Shown here: positions 23,001 to 33,480 of the stretch, in pieces
How the letters are laid out: each line of letters starts with the position of its first letter
How positions within the stretch are numbered: position 1 is the stretch's first letter
From: Sphaeramia orbicularis
Lineage: Eukaryota; Chordata; Actinopteri; Kurtiformes; Apogonidae
Reading direction: 5' to 3'
DNA: 64,000 nt
Assembly: GCF_902148855.1 (NCBI RefSeq)
Contig: NC_043971.1
Span: 3,364,449-3,428,448 of the forward strand
Notes under the pieces: model-generated
The model's input: the letters and a program-made list of their open reading frames with translations, nothing else
The model's database searches: none
What the model was told of the DNA's origin: nothing
Program-made: the position numbers and the translations under genes

Positions 23001-26000
23001 GCTACACATTCTCCTGTTTCAACAAACATGAGACTTGAACCAAAATTTACCAAATCAAAAGAATTAAGACATGAACATTGCACTGAAGCACCATGTGACA
23101 TTGTGTAGAACCTATCTGAGCAGCCAAGGCTCATGGGTAATGTAGTCAAACTGACCTTAATCCCACAGTGGATCAATAAAGTCATGTCATATTTATTGGT
23201 GTGTTTTTTCTGTTAATCTTTTACATTAAACCAGTTAAATTATTAAACATCTATTGTCCTGATGTAGAAAAAACTGAGAAATACAAAACATTAAAATGAA
23301 AATACATTAAAAAAAATTGTGTAATAAAGATATGATTAAACTAAGTTAAAACAGACTCAGACACAATCCCAGAATTCAGCAGAAACTGAATGTGATGTTA
23401 CGTAACGTCTGTGTTTCCATGGAAACAGTATAAGCTCCAGGTTTATTTATAATATGTAGATGCTGTTAAAGGGTTTGTGTGTGGGGGGGATGTAAGTGTA
23501 GTTCGTGTTCAGGCTTAAAGGTCAGATTTAGGAGGATTTTGGGTTTTTTTATTCTGCAGATGTTTTGGATTCAGTGACACAGAGAAAACAGTATTTTTAC
23601 GCAATTTTTGTATATTTGTTAATTTATGCGTTATATAATATACACAGTATGAGTTTTCACCAAATCATTGAACTAATACCAACTGTGACAGATTGAATGA
23701 GGTGTTATTTATCATGAAGACATTGGATTGACCACTCATCTGCTCCTACATGAACACATCACATTATTTTACATAAAATATAATAAAATGAAATCAAAGC
23801 AATGAATCAAATCCATTCTGGATTCATGAGGATTAACTGAAGGCTCTGTGTGTCCTCAGATCCAGGACTCATTTACAGACCTGGACAGGAATAAAGAAAT
23901 GTCCTTCAGTTACTACTGTCTGATCTCCGTAGAAACAGGAAGGAAATGCTTTCACAATAAAAGCCCTGTCAAGAAATGAACTTTTTCTATGTGTTGAAAC
24001 ACTTGAGGATGTTAAAACATCAAAACCACATCCATTGGTTACATCAGAAAGAACGACTATTAGACCCAGAAACAACCGTTGCAACGGTCGTTTTCCATCG
24101 GACTAGCATCTACTCTGTGTTGAAGTTACAGCTCGTTCACAGTCGACTGGACATGGATCTGATGTCACAGATAACGCAATCACACATCAACCTCATAATA
24201 CTGAAAATGTGCGGAGGTTAAATTATTTGTAACCTTAACAAACACTGTGACCAAGTATCAGTTTTATATTTGTTCAACACCTTTTAATAGATATTTTATA
24301 ATAATTTACAAATGTTTTATTTTTAGTCTTTAACAGATATACATCTATTTTTATAACTGTTACAGTGTTTGGATGTAAATTATTTAGTCTTGTATTTATT
24401 ATCTGTGTAGTTTTAAAATCAACCAAGTCATGAATCTTAACGTAAATGAATAATAGTATATTTGCAAAGTAATCTGATCCATGTTCAACTGTTCTTAGTG
24501 TCTTTTTGATTCAGATTAGTGTTGGTTTAAAGTGACTAAAGGTCACATATGGATTCAATAAACCCTGGATTCATTCTGCATAATACTGTAGTTGTTTTAG
24601 ACAGTTTTGTTTTGACACTTTGTAGTTTCCAACATCATATGTGATTGATTATTCATTTTAAATTTCCAAAAATTATAAACCTAGTTTTACTGAAATCTAC
24701 TGATAACTTATTTATATCAAATCATCATGCTAAGACTTTCATTTCATTTTCTATTGAGGTCAGAACTTGTTTCCAATTTTATAAATGTGTCTGATCAACG
24801 AATAAGATCAATCAGATCATTGATGCACAGTGTAAACAGTTTAGGATCCAGTACTGAACCCTGGGGAACCCAACAAGTAACTACCAAGAAACAGAACAGT
24901 TTTTTACCTGTACACCACTATGTCTGCTCACTCACTCACTAGGTCTGCACACTTCTTCTACACAGGAGACACATAGGCCGTCCTCATGGCATCACAGCGT
25001 TCCTGCGCCCCCCTCTGGCTGGATGCATGTAGTCGTTTTAATACTTACTATTTCAACATATTTGATGTTTTTTCCTTCATTTTAATGTGTTTTTCTTTGT
25101 TTTGTTGCTCTCTTTCCTCTGTGTGTTTGTTAAATCATCATAAATCTTTGCTCTCTACTTAAATGAAAAATACATGAATTTAAATAATAATGGATTAGAT
25201 TTCTGTAGCGCTTTTTTTACATCTGTATTAAAGTGTGGGCAGACGCTGGAGGGGAGTGGTTTCTACAGTTGAACTTGAAACAGAAAAGGGTTTGCTGAAT
25301 TTAATGAAATGTGAACAGGGTTCTGGTTCTGGATTTTCAGAGACTTCTTTGATGTTGTTTCCTGTTGGTTTATCTGAAAATGTAATGGGCGTGATCATGC
25401 TGCCATGTGACCTGTGACCTTTGACCTCATCAGGGTCCATGTGGCTGGTTTAAATAAAGGCGGGATGGACACATTCGTGGACAACCTTCCCGGTTTTCCC
25501 GACAACATCCGACCCAGCTCGAGTGGAGGTTACTGGATCGCCATGTCCGCCGTCAGACCCAACCCTGGCTTCTCCATGTTGGACTTCCTTTCCCAGAGAC
25601 CCTGGATCAAGAAACTCATCTTTAAGGTAAAGGGTGACACAGGGTCCAGGGTTCAACAGGATCCAGATCATGAAACGTCATGTAGGACAGGGCCTGGAGG
25701 TCACATGATAGTTTGGAGCACACTGGCCTAGCGGTTTTTCATTCAGTAAAATTTGATCTGATCTGATCTTCATCAATGTCAAAACCTGAGTCTGGTTTTA
25801 GTTTCAGTCTCTGAACTGAACCTCTGGTCTGGATCATAGGACTCTGTCATCTCCTCATCGTGTCCACAAGTCCAGACTTAAGACCTGGACCACATGTTCG
25901 CTCTGGTTTTAACTTAACATGTGAATTAAAAGTCACTGTTTCTGAAATGTTTTAGTCCTCACTTTCATCCAGTGAAGTGAAGTTTTTAAGCAGTGACATG

Positions 26001-26553
26001 AGGATCTCCTGATTAAAACCTGATGGAGGTCTGTGCAACTCAGGTCTTGATCCACATCCTTCATTTAAGTCCATGTTTGATCAGGTCAAACCTCACAAAG
26101 GTCCCACTGAAAAACAGTTATAGAAAGAGTTTCAGTTCAATTTGGTTCATCAAACAGACCAGATCCACCATTTGCAGATGATCCAGCATCTGTTGAGCTT
26201 CTCCTTTTAATGTGGTTCATGTGGATTTGGACCCTGGATCTGGATCCTGTATTCTGTTCATATCCTTCCCTTTGTTATGTCTGGTTCTTTTCAGATGTTT
26301 TCGAGGGGTTTGTGGGTTGTAACCTCTCGGTGTTTTTCTGCAGATCTTCAGTCAGGAGGTACTAATGAAGTTCGTTCCACGGTACAGTCTTGTGGCTGAG
26401 CTCCATGATGGTGGCGTCTGCACGCGGAGCTTCCACGACCCCAATGGCCTGGTGGCGGCCTACGTCAGTGAGGTTCACGAACACGATGGGAATCTGTACC
26501 TGGGCTCATTCCGCTCGCCGTATATCGCCAAACTTGACCTGAAGAAGGTGTAA
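20021..26553 (+). CDS. apmap: Adipocyte plasma membrane-associated protein (complete, 9 exons)
   Basis: A type II membrane protein of the strictosidine-synthase-like/arylesterase beta-propeller family, with arylesterase activity reported for the mammalian protein. Exons: 20021-20112, 20546-20662, 21395-21510, 21592-21684, 21973-22089, 22380-22554, 22641-22775, 25434-25626, 26344-26553 (TAA). This gives 415 aa against about 416 in human. The cytosolic N-terminus is residues 1-36, one hydrophobic segment (VTLLSLGGFLLFPLLFIILI) lies at about 39-58, then the lumenal/extracellular propeller. Diagnostic stretches are LVGPESIANIG, CGRPLGIRVGPNGTLFVADA (with an N-glycosylation sequon), YFTDSSSRWQRRDYL, RFPNGIQL, MPGFPDNIRPSS-like LPGFPDNIRPSSSGGYW, and SEVHEHDGNLYLGSFRSPY. 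I see no break. The donors of exons 1 and 7 are overlaid by tandem duplications. Confidence 0.96.
20099..20147 (+). repeat. 30-bp duplication across the APMAP exon 1 donor
   Basis: TACAAGGGGACCGGGTAAG (exon end plus donor) recurs 30 bp later as TACAAGGACACCGGGTAAA, 16 of 19 bases identical. This leaves a second GG|GTAAA donor-like site at 20142-20146. Confidence 0.75.
22774..22850 (+). repeat. 20-bp minisatellite starting at the APMAP exon 7 donor
   Basis: The donor CAGGTAACTCACCTGG is followed by three more perfect 20-bp units (GGTAACTCACCTGGAAAATG). Each carries GGTAACT, an intact-looking 5' splice site core. Confidence 0.92.
22860..25430. other. Long APMAP intron 7 without recognisable coding content
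   Basis: AT-rich. A short block near 23090-23185 (GGCTCATGGGTAATGTAGT, then ATCAATAAAGTCATGTCAT) resembles dispersed fish repeat ends seen elsewhere in the window. Otherwise I see nothing. Confidence 0.5.
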
Positions 26554-29500
26554 AAAGGATCCGCCAAGCCGCATTTGTCTTTAACATGAGACCAAACGCA
26601 GCAGGAGGTCCGCCGTCACCGGTGACGATTCATCAACACCTCAACTTCCTGACGACTATTGGACAGATGACGGTGATGTTCAGCTCAGACGTTCACTGTG
26701 TCCTGAAACCGTTCACTTTAATTAACCTCCACAACTTCCTGTTTGGTTTTACAGTGTTATATTTCCTCCATGTTAACGTGTTACCGGTGTAGGTCATGTG
26801 ACTGAGGTCTGCACCACGTCTAGTCCAGTTTGTGTCTGATCAGCATCGGGTCACAGAGTTCAGCGTTAAGGTCGACCTGGTCCATTCCTGCTGGTCCGGA
26901 GGGGTTTGGAGCTGGACTGGTCCATTTGGTCCCTGTCCCATTCAGACTGGTTCCACATGGCTCGGGTCAGGTCAGACCAATCAGGAATAAGAAAAGTCAA
27001 TCAGGACCAAACAGACAAATCAGAACCCATCAATGACCCGTCTGAATTCAAACGCAAACAAGCCTTAAGTATAAAGTGGGATCTTCATCAGCTCCATTGA
27101 CAGACTGTAGATGTTCTCATTCTGTTTAACCTCGCCACCCCGACCTTTGACCCCTGTCAGGAGCTGGTTTATCTGATCCGGATCTGTGTGGGTCGGTTCA
27201 ATGCCTGACTGAAGATGAATTTATTTGAAAAGGTGTCATTGTGGGTCGGAGCAGTGTTTGTTTTTAGTGCCATCCAGTGGTGAAGACGCAGATTTCCCAC
27301 TGAAAACCTGAAGTGTGTCGTCAGAATCAGTTTGTTTTGTAGGTTCTGGTCTTTTTACTGAAGAAGGAACCGGTGAAGAACCTTTACACTGGACATCACC
27401 TGATTCAACCACTCAAGTGACCGGTTCTGAAACTGGTCCTGGTCCTGGTCCTGAATCTGAAACTGGTCCTGGTCTGTAGATGGATCTGGACTCACGCTGA
27501 GGATTGTCGTGTTCTTTAACACGTGTCAATGCCGCATCAGCGACAAAAATACATGTCACCTTGTCGGCCACTTTGGATCTGCATTTCTTCAGGTGTTTTG
27601 ATGATCACTTCATCAAGTGTCCGTCCACTTTAATGATTACCGCATGACGCATGATTAAATCTGAATGAACACGTATGTTTTCATCCATGTTTTCAAGTTC
27701 AGAGTTCAGGTTCGGTTCTGGTCGATATTCACTTATTATTCAAGTCCACGTTTGGCTCGGGGTCGTGTCCATCCTGTCATTCATATATTTAATGTCTTTC
27801 TTACCATGGCAATGGCCAAGTGTACTGCAGCACCATTCAGTATCAAGTATGTTGCGGAAACACGTGACATTACAGATATTTAACGCAGTGAAGCGGTTGT
27901 AAAACACTCACCGTTGAATCTACGCTGAGACCAGGAAGTCTTGATGGGATTTAGTTTCTCAACTTAGGGTCAGGGCCCACAATGGCCCATGGATCTGTTT
28001 TTAGAGCAGTGAAGTCCCACCCCCTGGAGTTGAGCCCAGTGGACGAAATTTCAGAACCACAATGTGTGACGTCTTTATCTTAAGTTCTGTCTTAACTACT
28101 GTGACTGTCAGTTTCTTTATTTGTAAAATTCTGTTTTAAATGGAGACACTTTACTCAGGACCCAATAATTATTCTCTGTTCAGGTTTTTACTGAAGCTGT
28201 AGAACATAAAAGGGGTGGGGTTTGAAGGGGCGGAGTTTGGACTCTATTGGGTCAGAATATGAAGAGTGAATTCATTTCCCTGCAGAGGAGAAATGTCAGA
28301 CACAGACGACGAAAACAAGACTCAATGAGATAAATATAATGTAAAGGGTTTGATATATATTTATAACGCTGGTCGAGAACCACAGCTCCTCTGTCGACCC
28401 AGCTCCAGGTCCTGATGGTCCAACATGACCGACTCGTTTCCCAGTAATGGACTGCGGCGTCTACATCTGTGTTGATGCTAAACCTGGATGTTGGAGAAGA
28501 TGCAAAGGACGGCGCTCACCTTTGGCCTGATCAGTTCAACTAGAACCACAGAGACCACCGCAAAGGTCAGGCTTAGGTCCCCCACCTGAACCTGGTCCTG
28601 GTCCTGGTCCTAAACCACTGCAAAGGTCAGAGTTGGGTCCACAACCTGATCCTGGTCCCGGTTCTGGTTCAGGTCCATCTGCCTGTGAATGCGTTTCATC
28701 CAGTATTTATTAACTTTAGTGTGTTTTGAGGTAAAAGTTTGAACCTGACCCTGTTCCTGGTCCTGAACCTAATCCTTAATCCTTAAAGAGTCTGAAGAAT
28801 TGGAGTCCATTAAATAAATGTTATGTCCATGAGGTTTGTGTTGGTTCTGATTGTGTTGGTTCCTTTGCTGGTTTTGTAGATCCAGACTGAGGTGGATTTT
28901 ACAGACATGATGTGTTCAGGTGCCAAATGTTGGTTCTTTTTTATTCTTCAGACTGAATCTCCTTTAACCCAACATTTCTCTTTCTTCTTGTTTTTATTTC
29001 TGGACTTATCTTCTCTGTTCTTTGAATTGGTCTTATTCTGTGCTGTTCAGCTTCTTTAAATAAAACCTGCTGTTTTACCAAACTTGTATCTGAGTCTGAA
29101 TTTTAACATCAAATAATAACATCATCTGCTGCTTTGGACTAAAAATACACAGAGACAAAAACCAGAACTGAAAACCTTTAGTTCAAGTGTTTGTTTATCA
29201 CGTCTTTAGTTTCTGTTTCTAAATTTAGTTAAAGGCTGAGTTTTATTAGACATGAACCTATTATTAGCGACATTTATCACTGGACAGTAATTCATCTGGG
29301 ATCACATTTGACTTTCTAAACAATAAAGGAAGAAATTACAGGTTCTGTCTGGTTTAAAAAGTAGAAAACACCAAAAAGAAATTCATTAATTTAGGGTAAA
29401 ACTGGGTCTGGGTGTTTGAGAGTTAAACCAGGTCTGGGTCTCTGAAGGTTTAACCTGTTCTCTGAGGGTTAAACCAGGTCTAGGTCTCTGATATGAAGGT

Positions 29501-29846
29501 TAAACTCAGTCTCCGAGCGTTAGACTGGGTCTGGGTCCCTGTAGGTTAAACTGGGTCTGGGTTTCTGAGGATTAAACCAGGTCTGAACTGTCAGTAAAAT
29601 CTGCTGCGTTAAACATGAGTCCGTCAGTACCCACGTGTTCACCAGGGGACATGACCAAAGCAGGAGAATAGGGTCTTCAGGTCACACACAATGCCGGTAG
29701 GTAAATCTGACATTGATACAAATCAGCCACTGAGACACTGTTCACAGTGTACAGTTCCACAGGACCACAGCACTCCACTGACACAGAACTGAAGTCACAC
29801 TGCATACTGTCACATCGAACATGTAGCTCCACCCACCTTCTCCAGC
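26554..29846. other. APMAP 3'UTR and intergenic stretch
   Basis: There is no gene. It contains GGTCCT-rich simple stretches (27420-27480, 28585-28680) and unique-looking sequence. A candidate AATAAA at 29059-29064 would give a 3'UTR of about 2.5 kb. An earlier AATAAA at 28813-28818 is also possible. Confidence 0.5.
29400..29600. repeat. Degenerate tandem repeat (GGTTAAACTGGGTCTGGGTCTCTGA)
   Basis: About five or six imperfect units of roughly 35 bp based on GTTAAACCAGGTCTGGGTCT. Confidence 0.7.
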
Positions 29847-29854
29847 CTCTAGAG

Positions 29855-30056
29855 CAGGGGTCTCAAACTCAGATCCTCGAGGGCCGGTATCCTGCATGTT
29901 TTAGTTGTTTCCCTCCTCCAGCACACCTGACGGTCGTTATCAGGCTTCTGCAGAGCCTGATAATAGGCTTATCATTTGAATCAGGTGTGTTGGAAGAGGG
30001 ATACATCCAAAACATGCAGAATACCGGCCCTCGAGGATCTGAGTTTGAGACCCCTG
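29855..30056. mobile_element. hAT MITE with long inverted repeats and perfect 8-bp duplication
   Basis: It starts CAGGGGTCTCAAACTCAGAT and ends ATCTGAGTTTGAGACCCCTG, an exact inverted match. CTCTAGAG flanks it at 29847-29854 and 30057-30064. The 202-bp element is nearly a full palindrome (CGAGGGCCGGTAT / ATACCGGCCCTCG; CATGTTTT / AAAACATG). Confidence 0.93.
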
Positions 30057-30286
30057 CTCTAGAGCAAAGAACACCATAAAACAACATATAGAGTATTTAG
30101 AACAATAATTCCTATTCTATACTTTCAACTATCTCTAATTTGTTGTTTCTTCCATCAGTTGGCACAGTACTGTGGTAGCAAAACACACAAAAGAATGAAC
30201 TGAAGTATGCATCATATATGACCACAGTACTGTGGGAACAAGAAGCAAATGAGTTCATGTAACAGTATCCCTGACTGGCTCTAATA

Positions 30287-30862
30287 CAGTGGTTCCCAAC
30301 CTTTTTTGGCTCGTGACCCCATTTTAACATCACAAATTTCTGCCAACCCCAGACATTCAAAACAGACATTTTTTTGCTAACATTAATTTGTTTTTGATCA
30401 TGTGATAGTTTGCTAAACTATGTAGTAAATAAACTTTAATTTTAGACACATTTAGTCTATATAATGCATATTATTATGGACGGAGGCAGAAAAGCCAGGT
30501 GTAGATTACTGCACAAAGGGAGAATTTATTTTCCTTGGTCAGGATATGTACAGTCAGTCCAGCTTGGATTTACAAGGCTGACAATTAATACTGAACAAAG
30601 AAGAACTGAAACTATGAATTATGAAAGAGCTGCAGCATCTGAAACTGACCACGATGAACATTTGACAGATAAACAGAACCACAGTGCTGCAGTTTCAGCT
30701 TCACTGTTTGTCTTGTATGGATTGGGATTTTCTCTGTCAACTCACCATACATTTTTTATGAATAAGTTTTCATTTTTATTAATTACTAGAAATTTCAGGC
30801 GACCCCATTTGAATTCCAGGCGACCCCATGTGGGGTCCCGACCCCAAGGTTGAATAACACTG
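30287..30862. mobile_element. hAT-type element (CAGTGGTTCCCAACCTT family), copy A
   Basis: The left end is CAGTGGTTCCCAACCTTTTT and the right end AAGGTTGAATAACACTG. The flanks CTCTAATA and CCCTAACT share 5 of 8 bases, consistent with an old duplication. GACCCC-rich subterminal regions are present. No transposase frame. Confidence 0.7.
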
Positions 30863-30884
30863 CCCTAACTGCTAACCCCTAACA

Positions 30885-31478
30885 CACTGTTTTTTGACCT
30901 TGGGTTCACAACCCCACGGGGGGTCACCTGGAATTCAAATGGGGTCACCTGAAATTTTTAGTAATTGATAAAAAAAAACAAAAAAAAAAAAACATTTTTT
31001 TTAAATGATTCAATATATATTTCATTATAATTAAAACACCACACACTTCTTGTAATAAAAATCAAGTTACTACATTACTATGTTACTATGTTTCAACCTG
31101 CTCAGACAGAGCCACAGTCAGAAAATCAGACCAAACAGAGAATGGAAAGATTTCTTTGCCTGCCTGACCCTGCTAAGTCATCTACAAGAGAAGCTGAGAA
31201 GCAGACACCAAAAAGGTGCATTATATACACTAGCAGCATTGTACCCATGGTGCCATTGTATGATAGCATGAGAGGCTAAAATGCCCTCCTGTGGTGCAAC
31301 AGTGGCCTTGTACCTTAACGCCCTCCCGTGCTGCAACATCGATCATACATCGAGCGGACATCAGACAGACACAGAACATGTAGGATTATATAGAATAAAT
31401 GTCGTCAAAGTTTGTCATGTCCTTTATGGACTGTGATTGTCTCTCTCAGCTCACCATATATTTTTTATTAGTAAGAAG

Positions 31479-31513
<35 letters not shown>

Positions 31514-31581
31514 TTTTAATCAATTACTAGAAATTCCAGGCGACCCCACACGGGGTCCTGACCCAAGGTTGAAAAACACTG
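30885..31581. mobile_element. hAT-type element of the same family, copy B (inverted relative to A)
   Basis: It begins CACTGTTTTTTGACCTTGGG and ends CAAGGTTGAAAAACACTG. Its left arm is the reverse complement of the right arm of copy A across a 22-bp gap. The target duplication is not recognisable. Confidence 0.65.
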
Positions 31582-31899
31582 CTCCAGTACAAATATTAAC
31601 ATTTGATTGGTCTGTGGCAATAGAAAAACCAATATTTTTTGCCATAGTACTGTGGCAGTAGCCATTGTCTTATTATTTTCTTTATTTTCATTTGATCTGT
31701 GTTTTTGTCTCATGTTGTTTACGTCGTATTAACTGAAAAACACCTGTCAAAACACCATTGATGATGATGAAGATGATGAAGGTCTTTATCCTGAAACAGT
31801 AGGACTTCCTCTCTAAATCTGTTTCAGATCTGTGGACCAGAAGAAAGTGTGAGGTCAGAGGTCACGTGCGGTGGTTTGGACGTGCTTCAGCTGAGGGGA

Positions 31900-32172
31900 T
31901 GATGGAGGAGATAATGTGAAGGGCTTTAAGACCATGAGGAGGAGACGCTGCTTCACCAGCACTCAGCTCGTCTGTATTCAGCACACGCCTCCTCCTCCAC
32001 CTCCTCCTCCTCCTCCTCTCCATCTCTGCAGGACCACCGTCCTCCGATCAGTCGATCTCCTGCTTCTCCCTCCATCCGACTCCCAGGGCTCAGAGGAGGA
32101 GACGACGAGTGGAGCCCAAGACGATGGATGATGGACATACACTGGGTCTGATGTCTCAGCTCAGGAGGTGGG
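31900..32172 (+). other. GC-rich block, possible 5' non-coding exon/promoter of SYNDIG1
   Basis: GC-rich sequence with a CCT-repeat (31988-32018) and a possible donor CTCAGGAG|GTGGGT near 32168. Mammalian SYNDIG1 has a non-coding 5' exon, so this is a candidate. The position argument is weak and the poly-Pro reading frame across it is not credible as a gene. Confidence 0.25.
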
Positions 32173-32560
32173 TGTTGTTTACCAGAACCACCGGTCTGAG
32201 GGGTCTGTGATGGTCTGAGGTGGACTGAGAGGATCTGAAGTGGTCTGAGGGGGTGTTATATGGTTTATGGGGGTCTCAGGTGGTCTGTGGTGGTCTGACA
32301 GGTCTGAGGTGGACTGAGATCTGAGGTGGTCTGAGATGTTCTGAGGGGGTCTGAGGGGGTGGTCTTAGATGTTCTGAGGTGGTCTGAGGTGGTGGTCTAG
32401 GGTGGTCTGAGGGGGTCTGAAAGGGACAAAGGGAGACTAAGGGGGTCAGTGGTGGTCTGTTGATCTGAGGTGGTCTATTGTGGTCTAATGCGGTCTGAGG
32501 AAGTCTATGGTGGTCTGAGGTGGACTGACATGGTCTAAGGTGGTCAACATGGAAACACAT
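32170..32560. repeat. Degenerate TGGTCTGAGG minisatellite
   Basis: Around 30 imperfect copies of a 10-11 bp GGTGGTCTGAG unit. Confidence 0.85.
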
Positions 32561-32599
32561 ACAACATTCAGTCAACGATGAGACCACACAGCACTGGAC

Positions 32600-33480
32600 G
32601 CCATCATGTGTACAAGATCACGGTGTGTTCAGGGGTGGTCTGGACAATACCATGGTGTAAAAACAGTTCTTGTTCTCTATTAATGTCATAACTGTTGTTC
32701 TTCATCGTGTATTGATTTATTTGTAGAAAATGTTTGATCCCTTGAAGGCATCTCCTCAGTCTCATGTTGAACCAGCAGAGCCTGGACTTTTATTCTGAAG
32801 GACAGACTGACAGGATGTTGTCTGTTGGAATAATCTCATCTGTGTTTCAAAAACCTGTGCTGTGACACCTGAACACAACACAGTAATATGACACACAACT
32901 CTGTCACATTAAGCTCACTTCTATAGAGATGAAACTAGGACCGGAACCGGAACAGACCAGTATATCCCAGTCCCAGTCCAACAGCATTAGAGAAACCCGA
33001 AACAACAGAACAGAGTCAAACCGAATCGAATCAATCTGACCAGAATAAACAGAATCGAGTGAAACCTGACAGCGTCAGACTGAACTGAACTGTGAAACTG
33101 AACTGAATCAACTCAAAAGAATCAAATTAAACTGAGCCGAGTCAAACCAGATCAGTCTGCATTGAATCATGATCGTTGTAGCCAGATCTGGAACTAGGAA
33201 CAGATGCTCAGCCGTAAAGTCACAGTTTTTACGTAAGTGAAAACATTAATCACATCGACGAAAAGAAAAAGCAGGAACTAAATCCAGACCCTGTGGTTGA
33301 ACGAGGGTCTAAAGCAGAGTGAATGGTCTTTAAGCCTGTGTCCAGTTTGGTTTGGTTTAATCTGGATTGATCCTGTCCGAAGCCTCTAATGGACCTGTTC
33401 ACCTGCTGCTTTATAGGAGAGTTCATCCTGCCATGTGTGACCCCTGACCTCTGACCTCTGACACACACCTCTGAGGGGGG
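32600..33480. other. Upstream flank of the SYNDIG1 coding exon
   Basis: Contains an AACTGAA/GAATCAA-rich simple stretch (32990-33170). A plausible acceptor (CTGCTTTATAG at 33406-33416) would make 33417-33480 part of the 5'UTR of the coding exon. Confidence 0.4.

Noticed and set aside
31916-32131. Poly-Pro open frame
   Set aside because: Caused by a CCT simple repeat in a GC-rich block; it has no homology and ends quickly.
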